Of a stretch of 64,000 nucleotides of DNA, positions 1 through 10,274 are shown one piece after another. Below the pieces are notes generated by a model. The model was not told the DNA's origin. It saw only the letters and a list, made by a program, of their open reading frames with translations, and searched no databases. The position numbers were made by a program, and so were the translations under genes. The first letter of the stretch is position 1. Each line of letters starts with the position of its first letter. This DNA is from Rhyacichthys aspro (Eukaryota; Chordata; Actinopteri; Gobiiformes; Rhyacichthyidae): NCBI GenBank assembly GCA_036850595.1, contig CM072156.1:3068834-3132833 (forward strand), given 5' to 3'.

Positions 1-248
1 TTTACCTGTGGCTCATTCAGGAGAGTTACATTTCAGATTGAAGCAAACAATTAGGTTAAATTCAGCTAATCTGGGACACTTTTAGTTATTTTAACTTCTG
101 CGCCTTATTGTATTAACTCTAATTAAACCTCTAATTAATGAGTTTTGAGTTTTTCCTTGTGTTTCCTCTGAGCTGTGTCCAGAGAGAGACGTCTGCTGCA
201 GAAACAGAGACACAAAAGATGGATGTGTTTCCAATAATGTCATAAAAC
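1..248. other. Unique AT-rich non-coding DNA
   Basis: No coding frame with recognisable content and no clear repeat. The short minus-strand frame at 91-291 has no similarity I can recognise and is treated as chance. Confidence 0.5.
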
Positions 249-675
249 CAGTGGTGTCAAACCTTAAGTGTTGAGGGGACACTATAGTCATCAGAAATCC
301 TTTCAGGGGCCGACGATTGCGAGTCTTGGTTATGTTTTATTACATTTTAAAGAGTTTCATATGATAAACACTGAAACGAAGATGAAACCTTGAATTTAGT
401 TTGTTTTTAACATTAATTTTCTCCTTTTATGCATCAATTTCACGCATTATTTTGTAAATTCACTTAAATTTTTGCCACTTTGCCTTATTTTAAGTCCCAT
501 TTTGGTCTCTTTAAAATGGTTACCCCTGTTTAAGGTCTTTTTTGTGGTGGTATTCTTCCCTATTCCATATCTTTAGAATAGTTTAGTGCCTTTTGTTGCA
601 GATTAATGTGCAAAGTACCAAAAAATCACCAACAAATGCATTGGAGGGACAAATAAAACAAGTTTGACACGTGTG
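249..675 (+). mobile_element. hAT-like non-autonomous element, copy 1 (no minisatellite)
   Basis: The left end reads CAGTGGTGTCAAAC, followed by a block containing TCCTTTCAGGGGCCGA. The right end reads AGTTTGACACGTGTG. The same ends and inner block occur at 9745-10274, so this is one dispersed family. This copy lacks the 21-bp internal minisatellite seen in the others. The flanking 8-mers (CATAAAAC left, CTTTAGAC right) do not match, so no target duplication is visible. The hAT assignment rests on the CAGTGGTGTCAAAC terminus and on the 8-bp duplication around the 9745 copy. No transposase is present. Confidence 0.65.
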
Positions 676-2799
676 CTTTAGACTGTTTTTATTTTATTCA
701 CAGCTTTATCAACGTTAATTCTGATCCTGCAGCAGTTTTCTTCATTTTAAAGACTCACTGTTTAATGTCACAGGTTCTGCTTGTGTTTAATGCAGTGTAG
801 ACAGTAGATTTTTTTTATTCAAAAGCTCTATACAGCACTTTTATCATGATTGGAACAAGAGAATCATAAAAAAATCTATTTCCAATCATCAAACTGCAGG
901 GTTTAGCTCCACCTTTTCTAAAATGGACCAAAATAAGAGAACAATCTTTTCACTTCATTCTAATTATTCTGTCAAATACTAACGACTGCACTGATCGAAG
1001 CAACAGGAAGTAACTCCATCAAAATCCAGCTCAAATGTCCTCCCATTTCCATGTTCTTTTATTCATTTAAGTTTGTTTTTTTTTGCTTTTTATGTGCCCT
1101 TCAGACTCGCGATACACTGATGATGAGCTGGATTTAAACTCCAGAACAGAGACTACTTGACGTCTTGAAGTGAGTCCGTTTCTCGGCGTGAAGCTGATGG
1201 ACAGATGTGACACAAAGGCTCCGAGGCGGCCGCTCGCTGAAGGTCAAGAGGGTTTTAATATTCCACATCCGAACCACGTCAGAGATGTGATTTTCTCTTG
1301 TCACTCTGATTATTTAATTTGCCGTCAGCAATCAGAGCGGTATTTTTTTCTTCCTCTTTCCTGGATCCACTCGTGTGTGTCGTCGTGTGAGTCTGATTTC
1401 TGGATTAACAGTAAATAAACACTAGCTTTGTGACATAATTACAGCCTGGAGTTTGACGGAGCGGCGGCGTAATTCACATCAGTGTCATAATAATCTCTGA
1501 TTTTTCCTTTTTGCCTCATAGTGACGTAAATAGAATGAATGATGGTGATATATTGACTTATTTCAAACAATAAATAAGCAAATGTAATAAAAATGATGGA
1601 GGTTTTTCAATTGTAGCAGCCATCCAGCAACTTTTATTCCTGTTTTATTGAGAAAAAGGAAATTCTGGCTTGAGTTTGTATTTGATTGATGATTAACTAT
1701 AAAAATTTACCAAAAAATATATATTCTCTCTATCATTTTGATGTTTTTACAAAAGAAATACAAAAAAATATAAATAAAACAATAAACAGGGGATGTTTAG
1801 ACATTATACAGAGGTCGACGTTATTGGTATTTATCTTTTAGTAGAGTTTACAGCACCTCTACAGAAAACGATTGGGATTTAAAACTCTCCATTACTTTTT
1901 GTGTGTAATTACAGTGCCCCTAGTGGCCTGGCAGACACACTACAGTTGAGTGAATCTGTGTGAATGCAGATTGCTTTAATAACATGACAGATCAGAGTCA
2001 GTATGTTTGTATATTAAATGCAAACTCTGACATGATGCACTATAATCTTATTTGGTGTACAACCAGCAAAAGTTTTAAAATGAAAAAGTCTGAATTGTTT
2101 TCCTTTTGCTAATTGACTAACTAAGAGCACAGTGAAAAATGACAGCAGTGTGACAAGTGTGTTGTGTTTTTGCTGCAAATAAACTCGATAAATAGCCTTG
2201 TTCTTTAAGTGTCTGAGATAAAAGGCTGTGTCTTGTCTTAATAATTACGGACAGAGTTTGTAAAAGCAGTGGCGCATCAATAGTCTCCACTGAAGGCTGT
2301 GATTAGACGGAACAGGAATGTCATTTTCTTCATCAGAACGGACGACTCTGAACACTTTCCCGTCTCTAAAAGCCCATGCATCAGTGGATAATGTGACGGC
2401 GGACACTGAAAGGAGCTGTCATTGTTTTGTAAAGCTTTTAAAGAACAAAAGAGTAAAGAAGTGCTCTCCCGACGCTGCGTGTTACTTTATCAGCTCCACT
2501 GGAACCAATTAATCACCATAATGCATTTAAGCAATTATGTTAGATTTGATCTGGCTTCTGCGCTAATTCAATGGAGATCCTGGGTGATTTACGAGAGCCG
2601 AGAGTCTGAACGAGGAAGTGGAGATGTGTCCCAGAGGAGACGACTAAACAAACGCTCTTTTACGCTTCATCGACATAAAAGTGGACCAGATTGTTCCTAA
2701 CATTATATTAATCTCAGCGTACGTCCATGTGGCATTATTGTTGGTGTAAATGGAAAAAAGTTCAAACTAGAGACCCACACAATGAACAATTTTTACTTT
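676..2799. other. Unique non-coding DNA
   Basis: AT-rich sequence without recognisable genes. Short open frames at 1170-1418, 2318-2512 and 2422-2700 have no domain-like features. I see no interspersed repeat of the families named elsewhere in the window. Confidence 0.5.
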
Positions 2800-3115
2800 T
2801 TATCTGTGTTTTTACGTTGTCTCCCTTTTCTCTGTTGATGCTTTTCTTTTTCAGCTGTTTCTCTGTTAAAAGACATATTCAGCTGAAAATACACTTTATC
2901 TGCAGCTATTAAACTTCCTGGAACGTCATGTGACAAGTGTCGACCAATGGGAGCGCTCCTTTTCCGTTCTATTACAATCCCTCATAATAAACAGTAGATG
3001 GATCATAAAGACTGTTTTTTCCACAAATGACTGATTTTACAATTAACTATTTAGGTTTAAACCATTTTCCTCAATTAGAAGAAAAAAAATACCAGGTACA
3101 ATCTGTTTAAGTGTC
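2800..3115 (+). repeat. R1 dispersed repeat, copy A (5'-truncated)
   Basis: Matches the right-hand half of the longer copies at 8368-8868 and 34163-34690 almost base for base, including CATATTCAGCTGAAAATACA and GTCGACCAATGGGAGCGC. It begins about 230 bases into the full repeat. It continues into an A-rich tail and ATACCAGGTACAATCTGTTT, which is also seen after the 51.2-kb copy. The class is unknown: no terminal inverted repeats, tRNA-like head or protein is visible. Confidence 0.75.
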
Positions 3116-3589
3116 CACTACAGACCAGCACTTTCTTTGTGTTAGTGTTAAACTCTGTTAATCATTTAAAAGAACATACAGGGTTAAAGGTGGCATCTTA
3201 AATAACAGCAAATATTCACTTTTTGTATTTTAAATCTTATTTTTACTTTTTTTTTTTTACACTCTGAACTTAAAACAGAAACAGGAGCCAAGGCTGCAGT
3301 TTAGTGTTGTTTGTGAGCGTAAAAAATGAAAGAAAAGAGGAACGAGACGTCTGTGTTGGAAACAGAGCTTGAGGAAAGTCATTAGCGTAGTTTTGTCCAC
3401 AAACACATCTAAGATATTTTACAGGATTCTTTACAATTGTCAATTAAAGGTATTTTGACAATTAGTGGTTCATCTTCTTTAAAAACTGCACAGTGTGGCC
3501 TTTCATCTTCTCTTCACTCTGTTTCATCCTTATCTCTCAGTCCACAGTCAGCCCATGTTCCAGACCGCTGTGTTGTTTATCTTCTTTCA
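3116..3589. other. Unique non-coding DNA
   Basis: AT-rich, with one T-run near 3247-3260. No gene is seen. Confidence 0.45.
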
Positions 3590-3659
3590 TTTATCTCTTC
3601 TTCTTCTTCTTCTTCTTCTTCTTCTTCTTCTTCATAATCTTCTTCTTCTTCTTCTTCTT

Positions 3660-3690
<31 letters not shown>

Positions 3691-3802
3691 ATCATCTTCT
3701 TCTTCTTCTTCATAATCTTCTTCTTCTTCTTCTTCTTCATAATCTTCTTCTTCTTCTTCTTCTTCTTCATAATCTTCTTCTTCTTCTTCTTCTAATCTTC
3801 TT

Positions 3803-3833
<31 letters not shown>

Positions 3834-3964
3834 ATCTTCTTCTTCTTCTTCATAATCTTCTTCTTCTTCTTCTTCTTCATAATCTTCTTCTTCTTCTTCA
3901 TAATCTTCTTCTTCTTCTTCATAATCTTCTTCTTCTTCTTCTTAATCTTCTTCTTCTTAATCTT

Positions 3965-3995
<31 letters not shown>

Positions 3996-4207
3996 ATCTT
4001 CTTCTTTAATCTTCTTCTTCTTAATCTTCTTCTTCTTCATAATCTTCTTCTTCTTCATAATCTTCTTCTTCTTCTTCTTCTTCTTCATAATCTTCTTCTT
4101 CTTCTTCATAATCTTCTTCTTCTTCTTCTTCTTCTGCTTCATAATCTTCTTCTTCTTCTTCTTCATAATCTTCTTCTTCTTCTTCTTCTTCTTCTTCTTG
4201 ATAATCT
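3590..4207 (+). repeat. TTC/GAA trinucleotide tract with ATAATC interruptions
   Basis: About 620 bases of almost pure pyrimidine on the plus strand. TTC runs of different length are broken over and over by the same interrupter, CATAATC or TAATC. The complementary strand is polypurine GAA. Translation gives poly-Leu/poly-Phe (plus) or Glu-Glu-Asp-Tyr (minus) frames, which are artefacts of the repeat. Mirror-symmetric purine-pyrimidine tracts of this kind are known to form triplex DNA; that this one does so is inference. Confidence 0.95.
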
Positions 4208-6120
4208 TCCTCTCGGTCCTGTTTAATGTGCTCCCTCTCCACCCTCAGCCCTCGCTCTGAGCTCGTCGGAGTGTGACTGATTGATTACTACCCAGAAGGC
4301 TCGGCTGTGTTGATGTCAGGAACAGGACAGGTAGCGAACACAGGGGCACTCTGATGATTGATGTCTCTGTCTTTAGCCTCCGTCCAGGCCTCAGCGCTCG
4401 GTTCTTTCTCTTTCTCTGGCCATTGTCATTCACCCATCGACTCACACGGCAATAACTGTCTCCACTGGAGCCACGTTTGGAGATAAATGTTTAGGAATAC
4501 GTGTCAATCAAACATAGAGCTTGATAGAAATGAAGTGTGTGATGCAGATTCCCTTGACCTTGGTTCTTCTCAAACTGTGGTTTTATTTTGAAGTTTTATT
4601 TTTCAGACTGAAATTAAAAATGATAAACCTGATGAGCTGCACTTTTTTTTATTTATTTTTTTTAAATGCAGCTCCATTATCCTCCAGAAAAGGCACATTT
4701 TAATCATAATCCATATTATTTTGTCCAAATAAAAGACAACTACAATGACTTGAAGCAATTAAAATCCAGCTAAAATAGTTTAACAGGTTCTAAATGGTTT
4801 CAATTTGACATTTTTAGATTTTAAAGTCCAACTAAAATCAATCAAAACCTTTCAAAGACCAACTTAAACACCTTAATGTGTGTTAAAATCAAACTAAAAC
4901 TGCTCTAGACTAGTTCAACACCAACGAGAAGAAGTAAACAAATATATTACGAGAAGGTATTTGGTGAGTAAAGTAAAGTCTTTCATTAGTGTTTTCTCTA
5001 ACATTCACTTTTACATAAGGTTTAAACATGTCCTTAATTTAAATAATCAGTCAAACAAGCATCAGTTTAAGAGTCATTTGTGATGTCATAAAATCTGTCA
5101 AATCCTGATGCAGTTCCAGCGAGCTATAGGAGTTTATTCGTGCTGTAGCGTCAGAAGTTGAGTTTGTGGACCTTTTATATGAACACAAAGGGATGTAACT
5201 TAAAGCAAAGAACAATATTCAAATGAATCAGTCACCGTTTATTTATAAGAAGCACAGAATCACTCAAAAACCAAACTAGATTGTTTTTGGGTCTGATTTT
5301 GAGCCTTGCTGCCGTTGTTTAAAGGTTGTAAGATACATTTTTGCACCTTTCACGTCATGTACACGGCCCATAGGAAGAATTCTGTTCTAAAACACAGTCT
5401 GATGGGAGTACGCTCTTAATCAAATCTGCAAAAGGTAAATTTGTCATGGGCTAAAATGTTAAAGCAGCTGCAGAAAAATACAGTATGGATATATAAGTAA
5501 AGAAAGTTGTGTTGCAAAATAAAAGTGAAAACGTTATTTACCAATAGCTACTGACAAACTGTGATAAAATACTTTAAAACCTTTCTTTAATCTGGACTTG
5601 AAAATAAAGTGAACTAAGAAATCAATCCAGAAAAGCAGAGAAACAAGTGAAAGTTCTGAGCTCATTTCTGCGTTGACCTGGAGCCGGAGCCTGTCACCGG
5701 AGCAGACTCCTCTCGTCCTCGGGTCGGCTCCAGACGAGGCGTTAATGATCTGACGTGGGACGTGCCCTTCACTTCTCGAGCAGCTGGAACACAACATTTA
5801 TAATAATAAAAGCTGATGTGGGACCACCCATCGTCGGCCCCCCGCCGAGCGCTCCTGTGCACCTGGAAGTTTAATGATCTGACCGGTCGTCTGCTGCAGC
5901 TCCAACGCCCACGGAGCAGGTGTTTGAATTGGCAGCAGCAGCAGAGGCGCTTCTGGTGACACCGGGGGCCCCTGGGCGGGACGTACAGGGGCCCCAACAC
6001 AAACAGTACTAATCATGACACTCGTTTATGCTCTTCTCTGTGACTTTGGTGGGAATTTCTCTCTAAAATAACACGTCAGTCTATCTCGAGTCCCTTTAAC
6101 TGTCAATATTTATTTATTTA
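4208..6120. other. Unique non-coding DNA with a CpG-richer patch at 5.65-6.0 kb
   Basis: No recognisable gene. The 4740-4930 stretch has scattered AACTAAAA-type words reminiscent of the hAT-like minisatellite, but too weak to call. The 5650-5990 patch is richer in G+C and CpG than its surroundings and has overlapping open frames on both strands (for example 5662-6000 minus). GC-rich DNA gives such frames by chance. Confidence 0.45.
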
Positions 6121-6256
6121 TTCATCATTCATCCTTTTTTCATTTTCTACCACTTAGTCCTGTTGGGGGTCGCGGGTGGCTGGAGCCTATCCCAGCAGCT
6201 TTGGGCCTTAGGCGGGGTACATCCTGGACAGTGACCAGTTCGTCGCAGGGCTGACA
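6121..6256 (-). mobile_element. V-SINE-like SINE, 3' fragment
   Basis: Closely matches 16555-16672, the 3' part of the complete SINE, including GGTGGCTGGAGCCTATCCCA and GGGCCTTAGGCGGGGTAC. The TTCATTC-type tail lies on the left, so the element is on the minus strand. The tRNA-like head and middle are absent. The fragment ends where a GATTT array begins. Confidence 0.85.
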
Positions 6257-6261
6257 TTATT

Positions 6262-6359
6262 TTTTGATTTGATTTGATTTGATTTGATTTGATTTAATTT
6301 AATTTAATTTAATTTAATTTAATTTAATTTAATTTAATTTAATTTTATTTTATTTTATT

Positions 6360-6390
<31 letters not shown>

Positions 6391-6396
6391 TATCCA
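6262..6396. repeat. Graded pentanucleotide array (GATTT, AATTT, TATTT)
   Basis: Three blocks of 5-bp repeats follow one another without a break: first GATTT (about 6 units), then AATTT (about 11), then TATTT (about 9). Each block differs from the next by one base at the same position in the unit. It abuts the truncated SINE. Confidence 0.95.
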
Positions 6397-7294
6397 TCCT
6401 TTTGAGTGTATTTTACAAGATCTAATAGTAAACCAGTCCAAGTGAAGTCATGTATCCTTCTTTGTTTAAAAAGCTGCTGTTTATTGCACTCCACTAGGAC
6501 TTCAGACTTTATTCACTTCTGACATTAAGTTTATGAGCTCAGTATTTTCACACAGCTCTGCTCAGTGTCAGAGATATGCCTCTAAACTAATACAGACTCT
6601 GAACTTATAGAAACATGAGGAGACTGTGTATTCTGAGTCATCTTAGTCCAAGAAATCCAGGATCGATTTTTGTGTGTTCCTGCCTCGCTCCAGCTCCAGC
6701 TCCAGCTCCAGTGCATCTTGAGTAAAAAGTGGGTTTCTCAGCTGCAGAACTTTTCCCCAAAACCACTGAGAAGACAACTTGTTTCCCACTGAGTAAACTT
6801 TTTGCAGAAAGAAGGTGCTTTCCTCTAAACCTGCTTGTATTCTGTAAATTCAGATCATTATTTATATTCTAAAACGAGGCCTAATCTGTGACACAGTGAC
6901 GTGAATGAAGACTTAATCACAGAGGAGTCCGAAGCGCTGATGGAAACACCTGTAATGACTAAGTGCGTATGTTTATGACAAGTTTAATAAGAGACCAGAG
7001 CTTCTTTTGTGCGGTACACTCAGCGGCAGATGGAGGCGACTGGACTCAAGGTGCCGTCCCTCGGGGTCTGCTGAAGGAGTACACTAAACTCTCAAAACAA
7101 CATATTGCTTCATGTTTTAATTGGAGAAAGTTAATGGTCCGGTAAGACTTGTATTAGTCACCGGCACAAGCTGTTCTGATCAGAAATGTGTTTGTGTCTT
7201 GATGAAAAGTTGTCGTCTTGGCTCGGCGCCTGTTTCGTGTAAAGCTTCTGGGAGTCACAATGTTCACTTTGTCTTTGAAACTTAAACAATTACC
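6397..7294. other. Unique non-coding DNA
   Basis: No gene recognised. It includes a short GCTCCA hexanucleotide run (about four units near 6687-6712). Confidence 0.45.
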
Positions 7295-7725
7295 ACATTT
7301 TTTTACTGTTCCATTTAGTTTTTCAGTGTAATCTCCTAAAGTTTATTGTAACAGGAATCATCTGAAAAAATGAGACCTTAAGACGTGATCTAGTCTTTAT
7401 AATGAAGGATTTTAATAGATGACAGCGGGATTTTGTCCAATCACAGCTCACTTCAGGTAAAAAGGAGCGCTCCCATTGGTCGACACTGATGTCAACAATG
7501 AAAGAACAAGGAAATAAACCAAGGAAATGGGTTATTCTGTTGGAAATACGTCTTATTTTACAGAGAAACAGCTCAAAAAAGAGAAAAATAGAGAAACAGC
7601 AGCAAACTAAACATGGATAAATGTTGGTAAACGGTAAACTCCAAAGATAAAAGTTTCAGGTCAGCCCTAAACTTCCATTTAATGTAAAGTATTAGTATTT
7701 TGTGGTGAAATATTGGTCCGGTTTT
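7295..7725 (-). repeat. R1 dispersed repeat, divergent subfamily (R1b) copy 1
   Basis: Nearly identical to 61277-61640: both share AGACGTGATCTAGTCTTTAT, a TTTTGTCCAATCACAGCTCA block and GGAGCGCTCCCATTGGTCGAC. Only parts of it align with the main R1 copies, chiefly the CCAAT-containing core, the TTTCTCTGT block and the AATACTAAT block. It is therefore an older or separate branch of the same family. It carries no coding sequence. Confidence 0.7.
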
Positions 7726-8367
7726 ACCTTTTTTTTTCTTGATGTTAGCTTCTTGTCTCATTTTAACAAAGGTATAACGCTGTTAAATACAAAGACCACC
7801 TTCGAGGTTTTATTGAGCTGTGAGAATAGTCAGAGTCAGTAAACATTTTGAGTGATTTACCAAAAGAAGCTCCAAAACCGTGAGTTTTCTGAAGCAGCAC
7901 TGATAAAGTCTGAGCCTCAGCACTGATCTAAACATCCAAAACTAGAGATATGTTATAAAGAAGGAGTTTATGAAGCACAAAACCACTGTATTTTGTCTTT
8001 ATTGCTTTACTCAGTGTGTGTCGCCAGCAGCTTATGTTTTCACACTGTCTTTACAGATTCAAAGACGAGGCAGTGGGTGGCATTCTCAAACAAAACCTCA
8101 GCTTTATTCACAAATGTATGTTTTGTGAAGCGAAAAAGGCAAAATGGCCTCTTACAAACACTTTGGGTGCACACACAGGGCCAGTTGATTCGTTCTGTTC
8201 CAAAGTATGATTATCCATTCTCCATTGCCCCTGGTTTCTACTCAACCTGCTCCAAACACAGGCCTCGGAGCATTTACTTCAAACGTCCAACACAAAATTC
8301 AGCCTTACACTGAATACTGCAGTCGAGTAAAAAATCAGATTATAAGATGTATAATATTCTGATTTAA
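7726..8367. other. Unique non-coding DNA
   Basis: Short frames at 7993-8313 and 8016-8210 show no recognisable features. Nothing else is seen. Confidence 0.4.
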
Positions 8368-8868
8368 CGATTCACTTCCTGGTTTTCTTTTCTTGTCCCT
8401 GTCTCAGACTCCACTCTCCTCCAAAATCAGTCTAGAGACCTCTCCTGCTTCTCTTTTATTAAAAAATAAAACCAGTTTTTCCTCCAAAATACTAATCCAT
8501 TTGACCAAACTGAAGTTTAGAGTTTAGCGTTAGCTTAGCTGTGACTTCAGCGTCAGGACGACAATTATCTCCTCCTCGTTAAACATTACGTGATTGAATT
8601 GACAGTATTTATCTGTGTTTTACGTTGCCTCCCTTTTCTCTGTTGATGCTTTTCTTTTTTCAGCTGTTTCTCTGTTAAAAGACATATTCAGCTGAAAATA
8701 CACTTTATCTGCAGCTATTAAACTTCCTGGAACGTCATGTGACAAGTGTCGACCAATGGGAGCACTCCAAGGTTTTCTGTTCCTGAATAGAGGTTCTCAT
8801 CTATTACAATCCCTTTAGAATAAACACTAGATGGATTATAAAGACTGTTTTTACACAAATGATTGAAG
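8368..8868 (+). repeat. R1 dispersed repeat, copy B (near full length)
   Basis: One of three long copies (with 34163-34690 and 51248-51745). It runs from CACTTCCTGGTTTTC through GTCCCTGTCTCAGACTCCAC, GTTTAGCGTTAGCTTAGCTG and the conserved GTCATGTGAC ... GACCAATGGGAGC core to GACTGTTTTTACACAAATGA. Its length is about 500 bases. The class is not determined. One base of the GGAGCGCTCC palindrome is changed (GGAGCACTCC). Confidence 0.8.
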
Positions 8869-9744
8869 AGTTTGTTAGTAGTACCTTTTATGTTTCATCA
8901 ACGTCTCAGCTCGTCCTAAAAGGTCCAGTGCTGATGCGGAGGATTGTGAAGTGGTCTATTTTTATTGAAACAACAGAACGTATTCAGAAGTGAGATGGGT
9001 CCAGACGGCTCGACCATAAACGGCTCAGCTTTTCAGAAGAGCTCGACAGAAACAATCTTGTGCCGAGAGGAAGACTACACTTTTATTCCATTTTCAGAAG
9101 TTGTTGTTTATTGAAGAGATGAGGCCCTAAGATGAACATTTAGAAGTCAAATAAACAGCACAGAGGCAAAGCACACTCAGAATTTACTTGTTTATATTTT
9201 AAAAAAAGAAGTGCCAAACAGGATTTCCATTTGTTCACTGTGGAAACGTGCAGACAGAAGTGTTTAATCCACTGTCTCTATCGTCCCCACTCCACATTTA
9301 ACCTGAACAACTCATTCCTTTCATTTCCTTTTACGTTTTCTGTTCCGTTTGTTATTTTCTTTTCATGTGGGCTCTTTACACCAAGTGTTACTCTCGCTGT
9401 GATGTGTTGGGCTGAAGCGGTGCGTTATGCTGCTGATACAGCCACTCTCCAGTCAGCGCTCGTTCACTGTGACCTTGCTGCGAGCCCAGTCTGGCGCTCC
9501 ATATATTTATGTGTGTGTTTGCATCTGGTTCTGGCTCAGCGTTTTACAGCTTCCATTTCTTAAGCATTTATGACGTTTTTTTTCCTTAACGTTGACAGTA
9601 AATAGAAGCAGGTTTGATGGGACTCTGGTCAAAACAAGCAGAAGAAATGCACAAATATAAATGATCATATCTTATTGAGTCATTTATTTGTTTCTTCTCT
9701 GTTTTGGGAAAGTTGATGAGAAATTGAGAACTTTGCTGCTAGAG
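8869..9744. other. Unique non-coding DNA; right edge is the hAT-like target site
   Basis: No gene recognised. The 110-residue frame at 9231-9563 looks like chance. Bases 9737-9744 (TGCTAGAG) are the left copy of the target duplication of the next element. Confidence 0.5.
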
Positions 9745-10274
9745 CAGTGGTGTCAAACTAAAACTAGTGAGGGGCCGCGAAAGTTAATAAGAATCCTTTC
9801 AGGGGCCGAAGATATTTGAGAAGCTTTTTATTAAATTCTGAATGTGAGATTTCGTCTTCATTTGAGTTTTACAAAAGTTATCACACAAACAATTTCCTTC
9901 TTTTATGGAAACTGGTTTTAGTTGGATTTCAATAGGTTTTAGATGGATTTGAACAGGTTTTAGTCAGATTTGAACAGGTTTTAGTCACATTTTAACAGAT
10001 TTTAGATGGATTTGAACAGGGTTTAGTCAGGTTTCAACAGGTTTTTAATGGATTTCAACAGATTTTAGTCAGATTTCATCACATTTTAGATGAATTTGAA
10101 CAGGTTTTAGTCAGATTTCAACAGATCTTTGCGGCATAAACAAAATCAATCTAAAACATTCAACGATCAAATTCAATAAAACCTAGTGCCAAAAATATTA
10201 TAAATGTATCGAAGGGCCACATAAAACATTGCAAAGGGCCGCATTTGGCCCCTGGACCTTGAGTTTGACGTGTG
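9745..10274 (+). mobile_element. hAT-like non-autonomous element, copy 2, with 8-bp target duplication
   Basis: The left terminus is CAGTGGTGTCAAACT and the right terminus is AGTTTGACGTGTG, imperfectly inverted. TGCTAGAG occurs directly before (9737-9744) and directly after (10275-10282). An 8-bp duplication and a CAGNG...CAAAC end fit the hAT superfamily. The interior has a G-rich block (TCCTTTCAGGGGCCGAAGAT), then about ten degenerate copies of a 21-bp unit containing GATTTGAACAGGTTTTAG (about 9908-10130), then a CATAAAACATTGCAAAGGGCC block. There is no transposase frame, so it must have been mobilised by an enzyme encoded elsewhere. Confidence 0.8.

Noticed and set aside
3495..4226. 243-residue Leu/Phe-rich open frame and the Glu-rich antisense frame
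   Set aside because: Direct translation of the TTC/GAA tract; no start context or non-repeat coding content.
5534..6016. Overlapping minus-strand frames as a gene
   Set aside because: Three frames are open in the same GC/CpG-rich patch, which is expected by chance; no motif found.
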